From Nocardia mexicana NBRC 108244 (GTDB lineage: Bacteria; Actinomycetota; Actinomycetes; Mycobacteriales; Mycobacteriaceae), in assembly GCF_001613165.1 (NCBI RefSeq), contig NZ_BDBV01000035.1, forward strand, positions 102,886 to 166,885: a stretch of DNA of 64,000 bases, read 5' to 3'. Made by a program: the position numbers and the translations under genes. Shown here in pieces: positions 29,892 to 38,329 of the stretch (its first letter is position 1; each line of letters opens with the position of its first letter). The notes beneath the pieces were generated by a model. That model saw nothing but the letters and a program-made list of their open reading frames with translations, was not told the DNA's origin and ran no database searches.

Positions 29892-32678
29892 TCACGCACC
29901 GAGCATCGGCGTGAGGCCGAGTTCGGCGAACTCGGCGGCGCCGCGGGACGCATGATCACCACCGGCGAGCACCCTGGTCCGCGCCGCCTGGTAGCGGCAG
30001 CCTGCCGTATCGAAGACCTCCGCCGCGGCCACCAGCCGCTCCCGGTCCCCGGCGCGCAGCGCATCGGCCCGCTCGACGAGGGCCTCGGCAATAGCGTTGC
30101 CGGACACGATGCTTCGAGCCTCGTCCAGGAGATCACCGGCATCGGGGCGCTGGGCGAGCGCGGCCGCCTCGGCACGCAGCGCCACGTACCAGTGCAGCCA
30201 CGTCCACGTGACCCACCGCCACACCTCGCCGGGTTCGGCCGCCATCCGGTCCAGCGCCGCACTCGCCTGTCCGCGGTGCAGCAGGGCGAGTGCGTCGAAG
30301 ACCGCGCCGTAGCCGTGGGTGCGCCACGGCGAGACGTCGATTCGGCGCAGCGCGTCGGCCCATTCGCCGCGGGCGTCGCGGTCGTCGCGCAGGTCGTGGA
30401 TCATCGCCACCCCGGCCGCCGCCGGACCCAGCACCGAGCCCGCGGGACTCCCGGCCCGCTGCCACGCCTCCAGGAAGCGGACGCTGTGGGCGAGCACGTC
30501 ATCGACGTTGCCGGCCAACGCATCCGCCGTCAGCAGCCAGCCGGTCGCGCGATGACCGACCTCGGCCAGCAGCGGATGCTCGGCGAGTTGCCGAGCCCAG
30601 CGACGAGCGCCGCGCAGATCCCCCGTGCCGAGGCTCGCCTCGATGGCCTCGCCGAGCGCCTCGAGCAGTTCGTGGGTGCCCTCCGGGGTGGGCGGTGCGG
30701 TTTCCAGCAGCGTCATTCGCCGCCGCGTCGTCGCCGCCACGGCGAACGTGTCGCCGGCCCAGCTCTGCGCACCGGCGAGCGTGTCGAGTGCGGCGGACTC
30801 GGCGAGCGGATCGCCTGTGCGGTGGGCGAATTCGACAGCCCGCTCGGCGCACGCGATCGTCTCGAGCACGGCATCGTCGGACCGGTGCGGGGCGGTGAAG
30901 GCGTCGGTGAGCGCCCGACCGGCGTCGGCCAGTGCCACGGCGGCCCGCGCCGCCGGATCGTCCCCGGCCAGCTCGCGCGCCTCGGTGATGAGCGCGGCCG
31001 CCTCCTCCGGCGGCAGGGTCCGGACGAACTTGCTCGCGAAGCGATAGGCGGTGGCGACAGCCGTCGCCAAACCTATTGCCGTGCTTGCCGTTTCCCCGGC
31101 CTGACGGGCAGACTCCGCGGCCGCGCGCTGCAGCCGGTACATGTCGTCGCCCCGCATCTGACAGCCGGCCGCGGCGGCGGCGTGCCGCAGCAGTGCGGCG
31201 GTGTCGGCCGGATCGTCCGCGAGCGCGGCCGCCTGTTCGTAGCGTCCCTGTGATTCACCGATCAGGTTGCGAGAGAAGAGCAGATCCGCCAGGCACCGAG
31301 CGAGGCGATGCGCCGGCCCGCGCTGCTCCGGCCGATCGGCCGCCCACTGCAGCGCGGCACGAAAGTCGTCGGCCACCGCGTCGAATCGGGCCCGCCGGGC
31401 CGCTTCCGTCAGGACGGCGGCCTCGCTCAGGCACCAGTGCAGGTGGCGGGCCCGGGTGTCGTCCAGCTCACCGGCCTCCGCCAGCCGTTCCGTCCCGTAC
31501 TGGCGGATGGTTTCCAGCTGCCGATACTCGGTTCCACTCGCCGCCGCCGTCACGACCAGCAGGCTCTGCTCGGCAAGCCGCGCCAATCCGTCTGCGACAA
31601 CTCCTATGTCGGACACGGTGACCGCCGCCGCGGCCCTGATCGTGAACGACTTCGCGAACACCGAAACCCGGCGCAGCAGCGTCCGATCCTCGGGCTCCAG
31701 CAGATCGTGACTCCAGTCCAGCACGGCCCGCACCGAGCGGTGCCGGTCCTCGGCGCGCGAACCGCCGGACAGCATGCGGAGCTGATCGGACAATCCGGCC
31801 TCGAGTCCGTCGAGTCCGAGCGTGGTCCAGCGGGCGGCGGCCAGCTCGATCGCCAGCGCCACACCGTCGAGTCGGGTGCAGAAGGTCGAAACCTGGTCGC
31901 GCAGAGCGTTGTTGGGCGGCCAGCCGCTGGCCGCCGCGCGGTCCATGAACAATTCGACGGCATCCGAACTGCCCACTCCCGCAAGGGACATCGGCGGAAC
32001 GTTGTACACCCGCTCGAACGGCACCATCAGCCGCGCGCGGCTGGTCGCCAGCACCGTCACACCGGGGCACGCCCCGAGCAGTCGTTCGATGAACGGCGCC
32101 GCCCCGTCGCGCACGTGTTCGCAATTGTCCAGCACCAGCAGGGCCTTCCGGTCGGCCAGCGCCGCCAGTACGGACTCGTCCATATCGCGGCCGGGCTGCT
32201 CGCCCAGGCCGAGTGCCAGCGCGACCGTGCCCGCCACCGCGCAGATCTCCGGATTGGAGACCGGCACCAGATCGACGAACCACACGCCGTCCGCATAGTC
32301 GTGGGCCAGGTCCGCGGCGACCGCCAGCGCGAGCCGCGTCTTGCCCACACCACCGGGACCGACCGTGGTGACCTGCCGGTGCTCGGCGAGCATCGTCCGC
32401 AACTCGGCGCGCTCACCGGTCCGGCCGATGAACGAGGTCAGCGGTATCGGCAGCACCGCCGCCGCGCGCGAACGATCGGTGTGCGCGGGCTCGGACGCGT
32501 GCTGGGCGAGTGCCCGCCGATCCGGTACCTCCAGCTTGCGCAGCAGAGAGGAGACGTGACTCTCCACCGTGCGCACCGATATGAACAGTCGCGCACCGAT
32601 CTCGGCGTTGCTCAGATGGTCCCCCACCAGCGCCAGTACTTCGGCTTCCCGTGCCGAGATCTCCACGGTTGCTGCCAT
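29892..32678 (-). CDS. Large LuxR-family regulator with ATPase domain
   Basis: 928 residues. Unusually, the LuxR helix-turn-helix is at the N-terminus (SAREAEVLALVGDHLSNAEI, then RTVESHVSSLLRKL). It is followed by an NB-ARC-type ATPase with Walker A GPGGVGKTRLAL, Walker B ALLVLDNCEH, ATSR and the ELAAARWTTLG region. The remaining ~500 residues are helical TPR-like repeats. Such proteins (LAL/AfsR-like) bind ATP and regulate transcription in response to unknown ligands. The ATG at 32678 (MAATVEISARE) is preferred to one nine bases upstream. It is divergent from two VOC genes, which are candidate targets. Confidence 0.88.
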   Translation of the reverse strand: MAATVEISAREAEVLALVGDHLSNAEIGARLFISVRTVESHVSSLLRKLEVPDRRALAQHASEPAHTDRSRAAAVLPIPLTSFIGRTGERAELRTMLAEHRQVTTVGPGGVGKTRLALAVAADLAHDYADGVWFVDLVPVSNPEICAVAGTVALALGLGEQPGRDMDESVLAALADRKALLVLDNCEHVRDGAAPFIERLLGACPGVTVLATSRARLMVPFERVYNVPPMSLAGVGSSDAVELFMDRAAASGWPPNNALRDQVSTFCTRLDGVALAIELAAARWTTLGLDGLEAGLSDQLRMLSGGSRAEDRHRSVRAVLDWSHDLLEPEDRTLLRRVSVFAKSFTIRAAAAVTVSDIGVVADGLARLAEQSLLVVTAAASGTEYRQLETIRQYGTERLAEAGELDDTRARHLHWCLSEAAVLTEAARRARFDAVADDFRAALQWAADRPEQRGPAHRLARCLADLLFSRNLIGESQGRYEQAAALADDPADTAALLRHAAAAAGCQMRGDDMYRLQRAAAESARQAGETASTAIGLATAVATAYRFASKFVRTLPPEEAAALITEARELAGDDPAARAAVALADAGRALTDAFTAPHRSDDAVLETIACAERAVEFAHRTGDPLAESAALDTLAGAQSWAGDTFAVAATTRRRMTLLETAPPTPEGTHELLEALGEAIEASLGTGDLRGARRWARQLAEHPLLAEVGHRATGWLLTADALAGNVDDVLAHSVRFLEAWQRAGSPAGSVLGPAAAGVAMIHDLRDDRDARGEWADALRRIDVSPWRTHGYGAVFDALALLHRGQASAALDRMAAEPGEVWRWVTWTWLHWYVALRAEAAALAQRPDAGDLLDEARSIVSGNAIAEALVERADALRAGDRERLVAAAEVFDTAGCRYQAARTRVLAGGDHASRGAAEFAELGLTPMLGA

Positions 32679-32906
32679 GATCCTCAATCTTCCGTAACGC
32701 TTCGATGATCATAATGCGCGGTCGGCACCGGGCCGGACGGTCCGTACCACCGATCCGTGGTCCGTTCCGTGCCGCGTACTGCGTGGCCGCGGTCCGTGGT
32801 CGTTTCCGTGGTCGGCACGGATGTGGCCGGGGCCCGCCGGGAGCGAAGCTTTGAACACACAGACGAACACTCCCCGGGCCTCCGACCCACGAAGCTAGGA
32901 ACGATC
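32679..32906. promoter_or_regulatory. Divergent promoter region, LuxR-ATPase/VOC genes
   Basis: 228 bp. It contains several repeats of GTCCGT/CCGTGGTC (about 32739-32815), a simple pattern that could include regulator sites. A GCTAGGA purine run precedes the VOC start at 32907. Confidence 0.4.
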
Positions 32907-33545
32907 ATGACCAACTCTCCCGCTATCGACTCCATCATCCTCGAGGCCGCCGATCCCGCCGCCGTCGAGGCCTTCTACGACGCCGCGTTCGGTCTCGGCG
33001 ACAAGGTGCGGGCACGCGCCGGGCAGGCGCCGACGTCCGGGTTTCGCGGTTACATGCTGTCGCTCGTGGTGTCGCAGCCGAGCACCGTCGACAGCCTCAT
33101 CGGCTCCGCCCTGGCCGCGGGCGCGACGACGGTGAAGCCCGCCAAGAAGAGCTTCTGGGGCTACGGCGGCGTCGTGCAGGCTCCGGACGGCGCGCTCTGG
33201 AAGATCGCGACATCGCAGAAGAAGGACACCGGCCCGGCCACCCGCGAGGTCGACGACGTGGTGGTGCTCCTCGGTGTCGACAACGTGAAGGCCACCAAGC
33301 AGTTCTACATCGACCGCGGCATGACCGTGTCGAAGAGCTTCGGCAGCAAGTACGTCGAGTTCGACGCCCCGGCGTCGTCGATCAAGCTCGCGCTGTACGG
33401 GCGCCGTGCCGCCGCCAAGGACGCCGGTGTCGCGGCGGAGGGAACCGGATCGCACCGGATCGCCTTCGGCGCCGCCATCGAACCGGGCGCCGACCTGGAC
33501 GGTTTCGTGTGGGAGTCCGCCGCCGCCCCGAGCCGGTCGGCCTGA
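32907..33545 (+). CDS. VOC (glyoxalase/bleomycin-resistance fold) family protein
   Basis: 212 residues with two vicinal-oxygen-chelate type repeats: DSIILEAADPAAVEAFYDAA and VVVLLGVDNVKATKQFYID. PDGALWKIAT is the typical end of the first beta-alpha-beta-beta-beta unit. AGGA lies upstream of the ATG at 32907. The usual metal-binding His/Glu set is not obvious, so enzymatic activity is uncertain. It forms a pair with the next VOC gene (24 bp apart). Confidence 0.8.
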   Translation: MTNSPAIDSIILEAADPAAVEAFYDAAFGLGDKVRARAGQAPTSGFRGYMLSLVVSQPSTVDSLIGSALAAGATTVKPAKKSFWGYGGVVQAPDGALWKIATSQKKDTGPATREVDDVVVLLGVDNVKATKQFYIDRGMTVSKSFGSKYVEFDAPASSIKLALYGRRAAAKDAGVAAEGTGSHRIAFGAAIEPGADLDGFVWESAAAPSRSA

Positions 33546-33569
33546 CGCCTCGATTTCAGGGAGTACGCC

Positions 33570-33926
33570 ATGACCAACTCGTCGACTCAGGGCATCAAGA
33601 CCGTGCTGCATCCCGTGACCGATCTGGCGGCGGCCAAGGCCGTCTACACGGCCCTGCTCGGCACCGCGCCACAGACCGATTCCCCCTACTACGTCGGCTT
33701 CGACGCCGAGGGCCAGCACATCGGCCTGGTGCCGAACGGCGGCCCGCAGCACATGAGCGCGCCGGTGGCCTACTGGCACGTGCCGGACATCGAGGCCAAG
33801 CTGGCCGAACTGGCCGCCGCGGGAGCCACGGTGCAGGAGCCCGCGCGCCGGGTCGGGGGCGGTCGGCGGGTCGCGACCGTCACCGACACCGACGGCAACA
33901 CCCTCGGACTGATCGAGGATAGGTAA
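33570..33926 (+). CDS. VOC family protein, glyoxalase-like
   Basis: 118 residues, one VOC module pair: KTVLHPVTDLAAAKAVYTAL at the start and TVTDTDGNTLGLIED at the end. AGGGAG precedes the ATG. Similar proteins are annotated as glyoxalases or as fosmidomycin/bleomycin-resistance-like, but the reaction is usually unknown. It is followed by a strong terminator that closes the two-gene transcript. Confidence 0.82.
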   Translation: MTNSSTQGIKTVLHPVTDLAAAKAVYTALLGTAPQTDSPYYVGFDAEGQHIGLVPNGGPQHMSAPVAYWHVPDIEAKLAELAAAGATVQEPARRVGGGRRVATVTDTDGNTLGLIEDR

Positions 33927-33944
33927 CTACCCGCCCCGCTTTCG

Positions 33945-33981
33945 ATGCCCGCCACCGCATTTCGGTGGCGGGCATATTTTC
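33945..33981 (+). terminator. Rho-independent terminator after the VOC genes
   Basis: A perfect 13-bp stem (33945-33957 with 33963-33975, ATGCCCGCCACCG and its complement) with a five-base loop CATTT, followed by ATTTTC. This is a textbook intrinsic terminator, 18 bp after the stop codon. Confidence 0.92.
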
Positions 33982-34014
33982 GGATGGCACTCGGGCGGTC
34001 CGCTCGGGACGGCC

Positions 34015-35127
34015 GTGTGCGACACTGACGCCGTGCAGCCTAATCGCAGGATTCACTTCGTGGGCAGCTTGCCCGCACAGTTGGACAGTCCGGAGAAGGC
34101 AATGGCGTTCGCCGTCGATACGGCCGGTGAATACCTGGACGGCGTGGTTCCCGGCGGTGAGGCGGATCCCTATCGCGCCCAGTGGTACATCAGACCCATC
34201 ATCGACCGGCTCGACGATATTCCGGCGCTGGAGCCCGTGCGCCGCGGCGATTGGTCGACGCTGCGTTCCCGCAACACCTTTCGGCTGCGGCCGGGCCGAT
34301 CGCTGGCCGAGGCTGATATCGACGCCGCGCTCGGCTACGCGGCGGAGACCGGGCGTGCCATCGAGGCGCTGGACGACCTGCGCCGAACCGACCCCGGGCT
34401 TCGCCTGCAGGTAGGCATACCGACGCCCTTCGTCATCGGTTTCATCGCCTTCGAGGCACGGATGCTCAGGTGGCGTCGAGGCTCGGCCCGCCCCGGCGAC
34501 CGAGCCTTCCCCTATTACCGCCCGATCGTCGACGCCACCGCCAGAGAGATCGTCCGAATCCATCAGACGTGGGGGGACAAGGTCGTCTTCCAACTCGAAC
34601 TGGCCGCGGAGACGCTCCTCTGCGCGCGCACGCCCGGCGTCCTGCGGCAGGGCCTGGCCGCGGCGGCGGGTCGAGCGATCGGACGCCTCGTCGCACAGGC
34701 GCCCTATGACGCCCGTTTCGGAGTGCACCTGTGCTACGGGAGCCTCGGCGACAAGCCGGCCGTGGCGCCGAGATCGACGGCCGGGGTCGTCGCGCTGGCC
34801 AACGCGGTAGCGCGATACTGGCCTGCGGGAAGGCATCTCGACTTCGTCCACATGCCCATCGGCGACGGTAGCCGGGCGCCGGTGCGGCCGCGGTACTACG
34901 CGCCCCTGGCACGCCTCGAATTGCCCGACTCCACGCGCGTCGTCGCCGGGCTCGCGCATCCGGCGCAGCCGCTCGCGCAGGCACGACAGGGGCTGGCGGC
35001 GGCGGAGTCCGCCTACGGCGGCCCGTTGGACGTCGCGGCCCCTTGCGGTCTGGGCCGCTATACGACCGTCGAGCGGGCACGGTCCGCGGTGGCGCACGCG
35101 GTCGCCTTGGCCGAAACCGACCTGTGA
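34015..35127 (+). CDS. MetE/UroD-like TIM-barrel protein, function unknown
   Basis: 370 residues. The opening RIHFVGSLPAQLDSPEKAM and the C-terminal VAAPCGLGRYTT resemble the cobalamin-independent methionine synthase/uroporphyrinogen decarboxylase superfamily, in which a late Cys often binds zinc. The full zinc site of true MetE (His-x-Cys...Cys) is not visible, so it is unlikely to be a methionine synthase. The GTG at 34015 is taken; a second GTG at 34033 (VQPNRRIHF) is possible. It stands alone after a terminator. Confidence 0.5.
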   Translation: MCDTDAVQPNRRIHFVGSLPAQLDSPEKAMAFAVDTAGEYLDGVVPGGEADPYRAQWYIRPIIDRLDDIPALEPVRRGDWSTLRSRNTFRLRPGRSLAEADIDAALGYAAETGRAIEALDDLRRTDPGLRLQVGIPTPFVIGFIAFEARMLRWRRGSARPGDRAFPYYRPIVDATAREIVRIHQTWGDKVVFQLELAAETLLCARTPGVLRQGLAAAAGRAIGRLVAQAPYDARFGVHLCYGSLGDKPAVAPRSTAGVVALANAVARYWPAGRHLDFVHMPIGDGSRAPVRPRYYAPLARLELPDSTRVVAGLAHPAQPLAQARQGLAAAESAYGGPLDVAAPCGLGRYTTVERARSAVAHAVALAETDL

Positions 35128-35321
35128 AACGGCCGGTGGTCACAGCGACCGCCGCAGTTCGCCCGCGGTGCCCGCAGACCCGTCGTCGAGTCTCGGATCG
35201 TGTTGTGTCGTAGCAGGGTTCGTCGATGGCTCGGACCGAGGGGCACACTCCACCACATCCGGGCGACGACAGATCTCTCGAGAAGCCGCACCCGAGGTGG
35301 CGATCGGCTACGGTTACACCC

Positions 35322-36134
35322 GTGGTCGAAGGAAATGAAGGGTCCGCGCCGGAAAGCGACCGAACACCGCACCCGCTCGACACCGAACAGCTGACCTCCG
35401 CTCGCGTGTACGACTATCTGCTGGGCGGCAAGGACAACTACGACGTCGACCGAGACATGGCGCGTCAAATGCTGTCCAGCGCACCCGAACTCAAGACCTT
35501 GGCCTGGTTCACCCGGAGCTTCATGCGCAAGGCGGTCGAGATGGCCGCCGATGCCGGTATCCGTCAGTTCGTCGATCTCGGCTCGGGTATCCCGAACTCG
35601 CCCAACGTGCACGAGATCGCGCAGGAAATCGAGCCGGAGGCGCGGGTGGTGTATGTCGACTACGACCGCGTCGTATACACCCATTGCGACGCGCTGCTGG
35701 CCGGACAACCCGGCGTCGCGGCACTGCTGGGAGACGTTCGTCATCCGCAGGAGATCCTCGATCAGCTGGAGAACCACGCCCTGATCAACCTCGACGAGCC
35801 CGTGGCCATCACCATGATCAGCGTGCTGCACTACGTGATGGACGAGGAAAAACCCGCCGACATCATCGCCGCCTTCCGCGATCGGATGGCGCCGGGCAGC
35901 TACATGGCGATCACCCATGGCTCCAGCGACTCCGACCCGGCGATACTCCAGGTGCTCACCGGAACCAAGGATACGTCGGCCCAGGTCGCCTTCCGGTCCA
36001 CACCGCAGACGGAGGCATTCCTCGCCGGCTTCGAACTGCTCGAACCCGGTGTGGTGCCGGTACAGCAGTGGCTGCGCTCCGACCTGCCGGAGACTCGAAT
36101 GGTCATGCTCGGTGGGATCGGCCGCAAACCCTGA
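35322..36134 (+). CDS. SAM-dependent methyltransferase, DUF574 family (first copy)
   Basis: 270 residues. Family landmarks: SARVYDYLLGGKDNYDVDRD near the N-terminus, then a SAM-binding core IRQFVDLGSGIPNSPNVHEI and VYVDYDRVVYTHC. VLHYVMDEEKP and the C-terminal LLEPGVVPVQQW are also conserved in this actinobacterial family. The GTG at 35322 gives an N-terminus of the same length as the second copy at 41804-42643; an ATG at 35226 is an alternative. Members are abundant in actinomycetes near WhiJ/BldB-type genes; the methyl acceptor is unknown. Confidence 0.85.
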   Translation: MVEGNEGSAPESDRTPHPLDTEQLTSARVYDYLLGGKDNYDVDRDMARQMLSSAPELKTLAWFTRSFMRKAVEMAADAGIRQFVDLGSGIPNSPNVHEIAQEIEPEARVVYVDYDRVVYTHCDALLAGQPGVAALLGDVRHPQEILDQLENHALINLDEPVAITMISVLHYVMDEEKPADIIAAFRDRMAPGSYMAITHGSSDSDPAILQVLTGTKDTSAQVAFRSTPQTEAFLAGFELLEPGVVPVQQWLRSDLPETRMVMLGGIGRKP

Positions 36135-36234
36135 GTATCCGCGTGAACAGGAGTAGTCTGTACACGCCAATTTGTTGCCCGCCTGCACATTCGAGCGTGC
36201 ATCAGGTGCTGTCCCAGTCGATCAGAGGATAAAT

Positions 36235-36717
36235 ATGAAGACCCTCAAGTTTGTCGCTGGTGTCGTGTCGACGATCGCAACGGTCGCCGTGGTCACGTCC
36301 GGCGCCTCGGTTGTCAATGCCCCTGTCGCCTCCGCCGCTCCCGGCGAGTTCCTCATCACCAAAGAGGTCCCCACCGTGGAGGATCTCGACGCCCAGGTCG
36401 CGTTCCTGATCGAGCAACCCGCCTCCGACGAGGCCAAGGCCGCCAATATGGAGGGCGGCATGAGGGCGGTCGTGGTCGCGCGCACCCTCTACAACATCGG
36501 CTGGTACCGAGCCCCGCGCGGGTCGAACGAGATCAGCGGTCCCGAAACCCACGAGGGCGACGTGCACACCGCGATGTTGCGCAGCAAGTCGGCCGGACAG
36601 CCGGATCTTGTTGCGCGCGTGGTCTGGAAGCGCATCGACGGTGTCTGGAAGCTGTCCAACAGCTCCGTGTGCGAGGGCGTCAAGGCCGTCGGACTGGCAA
36701 TGGGCTGCGATTTCTGA
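36235..36717 (+). CDS. Secreted Mtb12-like low-molecular-weight antigen family protein
   Basis: 160 residues with a signal peptide (MKTLKFVAGVVSTIATVAVV, cleavage probable after ASAAPG near residue 40). The mature part has VEDLDAQVAFLIEQPASDEA and MEGGMRAV, then RVVWKRIDGVWKLSNSSVCE with two cysteines at the end. This resembles the Mtb12/CFP-2 type (NTF2-like cystatin fold) of mycobacterial secreted antigens; the match is by pattern only. AGAGGA lies 5 bp before the ATG. It is followed 15 bp later by an ABC transporter. Confidence 0.65.
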   Translation: MKTLKFVAGVVSTIATVAVVTSGASVVNAPVASAAPGEFLITKEVPTVEDLDAQVAFLIEQPASDEAKAANMEGGMRAVVVARTLYNIGWYRAPRGSNEISGPETHEGDVHTAMLRSKSAGQPDLVARVVWKRIDGVWKLSNSSVCEGVKAVGLAMGCDF

Positions 36718-36732
36718 CCGGCTCCCGACACC

Positions 36733-37470
36733 GTGATCGAAATTCGTGACCTCACCCTGAGCTACCCGGGCGTGACCGTCCTCGACGTCCCCGAGCTGAC
36801 GGTGGCAGACGGGGAACTCACCTACCTGATCGGCCTGAACGGCACCGGCAAGACCACACTGCTGCGGTGCATCTGCGGCGTCATAGCGCCTGCCGTCGGC
36901 ACCGTCCGGGTCGACGGGGACCGCGTCCGCGCCCATCACACCACACCGGCAACTCTCGGAATGCACCTCAACTACCGAGCTTTCGACCCACGCCACACCG
37001 CACGGCGGCACCTACGCTGGATCGCCCGTGCCCGTGGACTACCCACCGGCCGGGTCGGCGACGTCCTCGAGATCGTCGACCTGGTCCGGGTCGCCGATCG
37101 CCGGCTGGGGCACTACTCGCTCGGCATGCTCCAACGTGTCGGCATCGCCGCCGCATTGCTCTCCGAGCCGCGCACCCTGCTGCTCGACGAACCGCTCAAC
37201 GGCCTCGACATCGCGGGCATCCGCTGGATACGCGAACTGCTGCGCCAACTCGCCGATGGGGGGACCTGTGTCCTGGTTGCCACGCACCTGCTCGATGAGG
37301 TCGAACGCAACGCCGACCACATCGTCATCCTCGGCGACCGGCGCATTCTGGCCGACCAGCCGTTCGCCCACCTCATGAACACCCTGGAACCCGGCGAGAC
37401 CAGCCTCGAGGACGCCTACCTGCGCATCGCCGGCCTGCCCACCGACGTCGTGTCCGGGGTGGCCTCATGA
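36733..37470 (+). CDS. ABC transporter ATP-binding protein
   Basis: 245 residues, starting with GTG. Walker A GLNGTGKTTLL, signature YSLGMLQRVG (LSGGQ variant SLGML), Walker B LLLDEPLNGLD and the H-loop ATHLLDEVE are all present. The short N-terminus and size fit the ABC-2 exporter ATPase family. Its stop overlaps the permease start (ATGA), so the two form one unit. The exported substrate is unknown; the preceding secreted protein may share the transcript. Confidence 0.9.
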   Translation: MIEIRDLTLSYPGVTVLDVPELTVADGELTYLIGLNGTGKTTLLRCICGVIAPAVGTVRVDGDRVRAHHTTPATLGMHLNYRAFDPRHTARRHLRWIARARGLPTGRVGDVLEIVDLVRVADRRLGHYSLGMLQRVGIAAALLSEPRTLLLDEPLNGLDIAGIRWIRELLRQLADGGTCVLVATHLLDEVERNADHIVILGDRRILADQPFAHLMNTLEPGETSLEDAYLRIAGLPTDVVSGVAS

Positions 37471-38306
37471 GCGGCCCCGGCCCGGCCACCCTCATCCGCC
37501 GTGGCGTCGCCGCCGAGTGGACCCGCACCGCCGGACGCAGCTTCCTGTGGACCATCGCGGTCCCGCTCACCTTCGTGCTGCCGCTGGTCGTCACCTTCGC
37601 AATCGCCGCGGTCGCGGAACGGCTCGCCGATCTCCCCGGACAGAGTTACGTAGCCACGGTCTCCACCACCAATTCCGTGTACTGGGTGATCACCCTGTCC
37701 GTGTCGATCATGATGGTCACCACCGCCTACGCCCACGCCTCCCAATGGCGCGGTCAGACAAGCGATCTCAACGCTTTCCTGTTTCCCCGGACCTGGACGG
37801 CCGCGTCGTCCCGGTGGATCTACTACGGCGCCATCACGGCGATATCGACAGTTGTCCTGCTCGTCGTCGTCATGGTCACGCTGCCCTACCAGTTCCCCAA
37901 AATCTATGGGGCGGTGGACATCACGGATGCCGCCGGCCTCCGGTTCCTCTGGACCGTCCCGAGCTACGCGTTCGCCGCGTGCGGTGTGGGTATCGCGGTC
38001 GGGTCACTGATTCGCACTCCGTCCGCCGCCGTCGCGGTCCTGCTGTTCTGGGTCTACGTGGCCGAGAACTCCGTCAATCTGCTACCCCACGGGTACACCC
38101 TGCAGGCCTACGCGCCGTTCCTCAACGCCGTCGCCGCAACCGGCCAGGAAGTCGCCTTCCTGCCTCGCTTCGGCCGCAATGGATCTCTGCTCTACTTCGT
38201 CCTCGTCGCCGTGGGCCTCTTCGTCACCACAGCCGTCCTTCCCGCCCTCGTTCGCCGGATATCCGGATATCGCAGGACGGCGCTCGCCAAAACAGGCACA
38301 GCCTGA
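37467..38306 (+). CDS. ABC-2 type transporter permease
   Basis: 279 residues with about six membrane helices (for example SFLWTIAVPLTFVLPLVVTF near residues 25-45, and LLYFVLVAVGLFVTTAVLPA near the end). The N-terminus RRGVAAEWTRTAGRSFLW matches ABC-2 permeases. ATGA overlap with the ATPase gene. It converges with the cytochrome P450 gene (23-bp gap). Confidence 0.85.
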   Translation: MSGPGPATLIRRGVAAEWTRTAGRSFLWTIAVPLTFVLPLVVTFAIAAVAERLADLPGQSYVATVSTTNSVYWVITLSVSIMMVTTAYAHASQWRGQTSDLNAFLFPRTWTAASSRWIYYGAITAISTVVLLVVVMVTLPYQFPKIYGAVDITDAAGLRFLWTVPSYAFAACGVGIAVGSLIRTPSAAVAVLLFWVYVAENSVNLLPHGYTLQAYAPFLNAVAATGQEVAFLPRFGRNGSLLYFVLVAVGLFVTTAVLPALVRRISGYRRTALAKTGTA

Positions 38307-38329
38307 GCCTCGAGCTTTCGGTCGCGTGA

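Noticed and set aside
29640..31253. Long plus-strand frame opposite the LuxR-ATPase gene
   Set aside because: Antisense shadow of a clear NB-ARC/TPR gene with no protein features.
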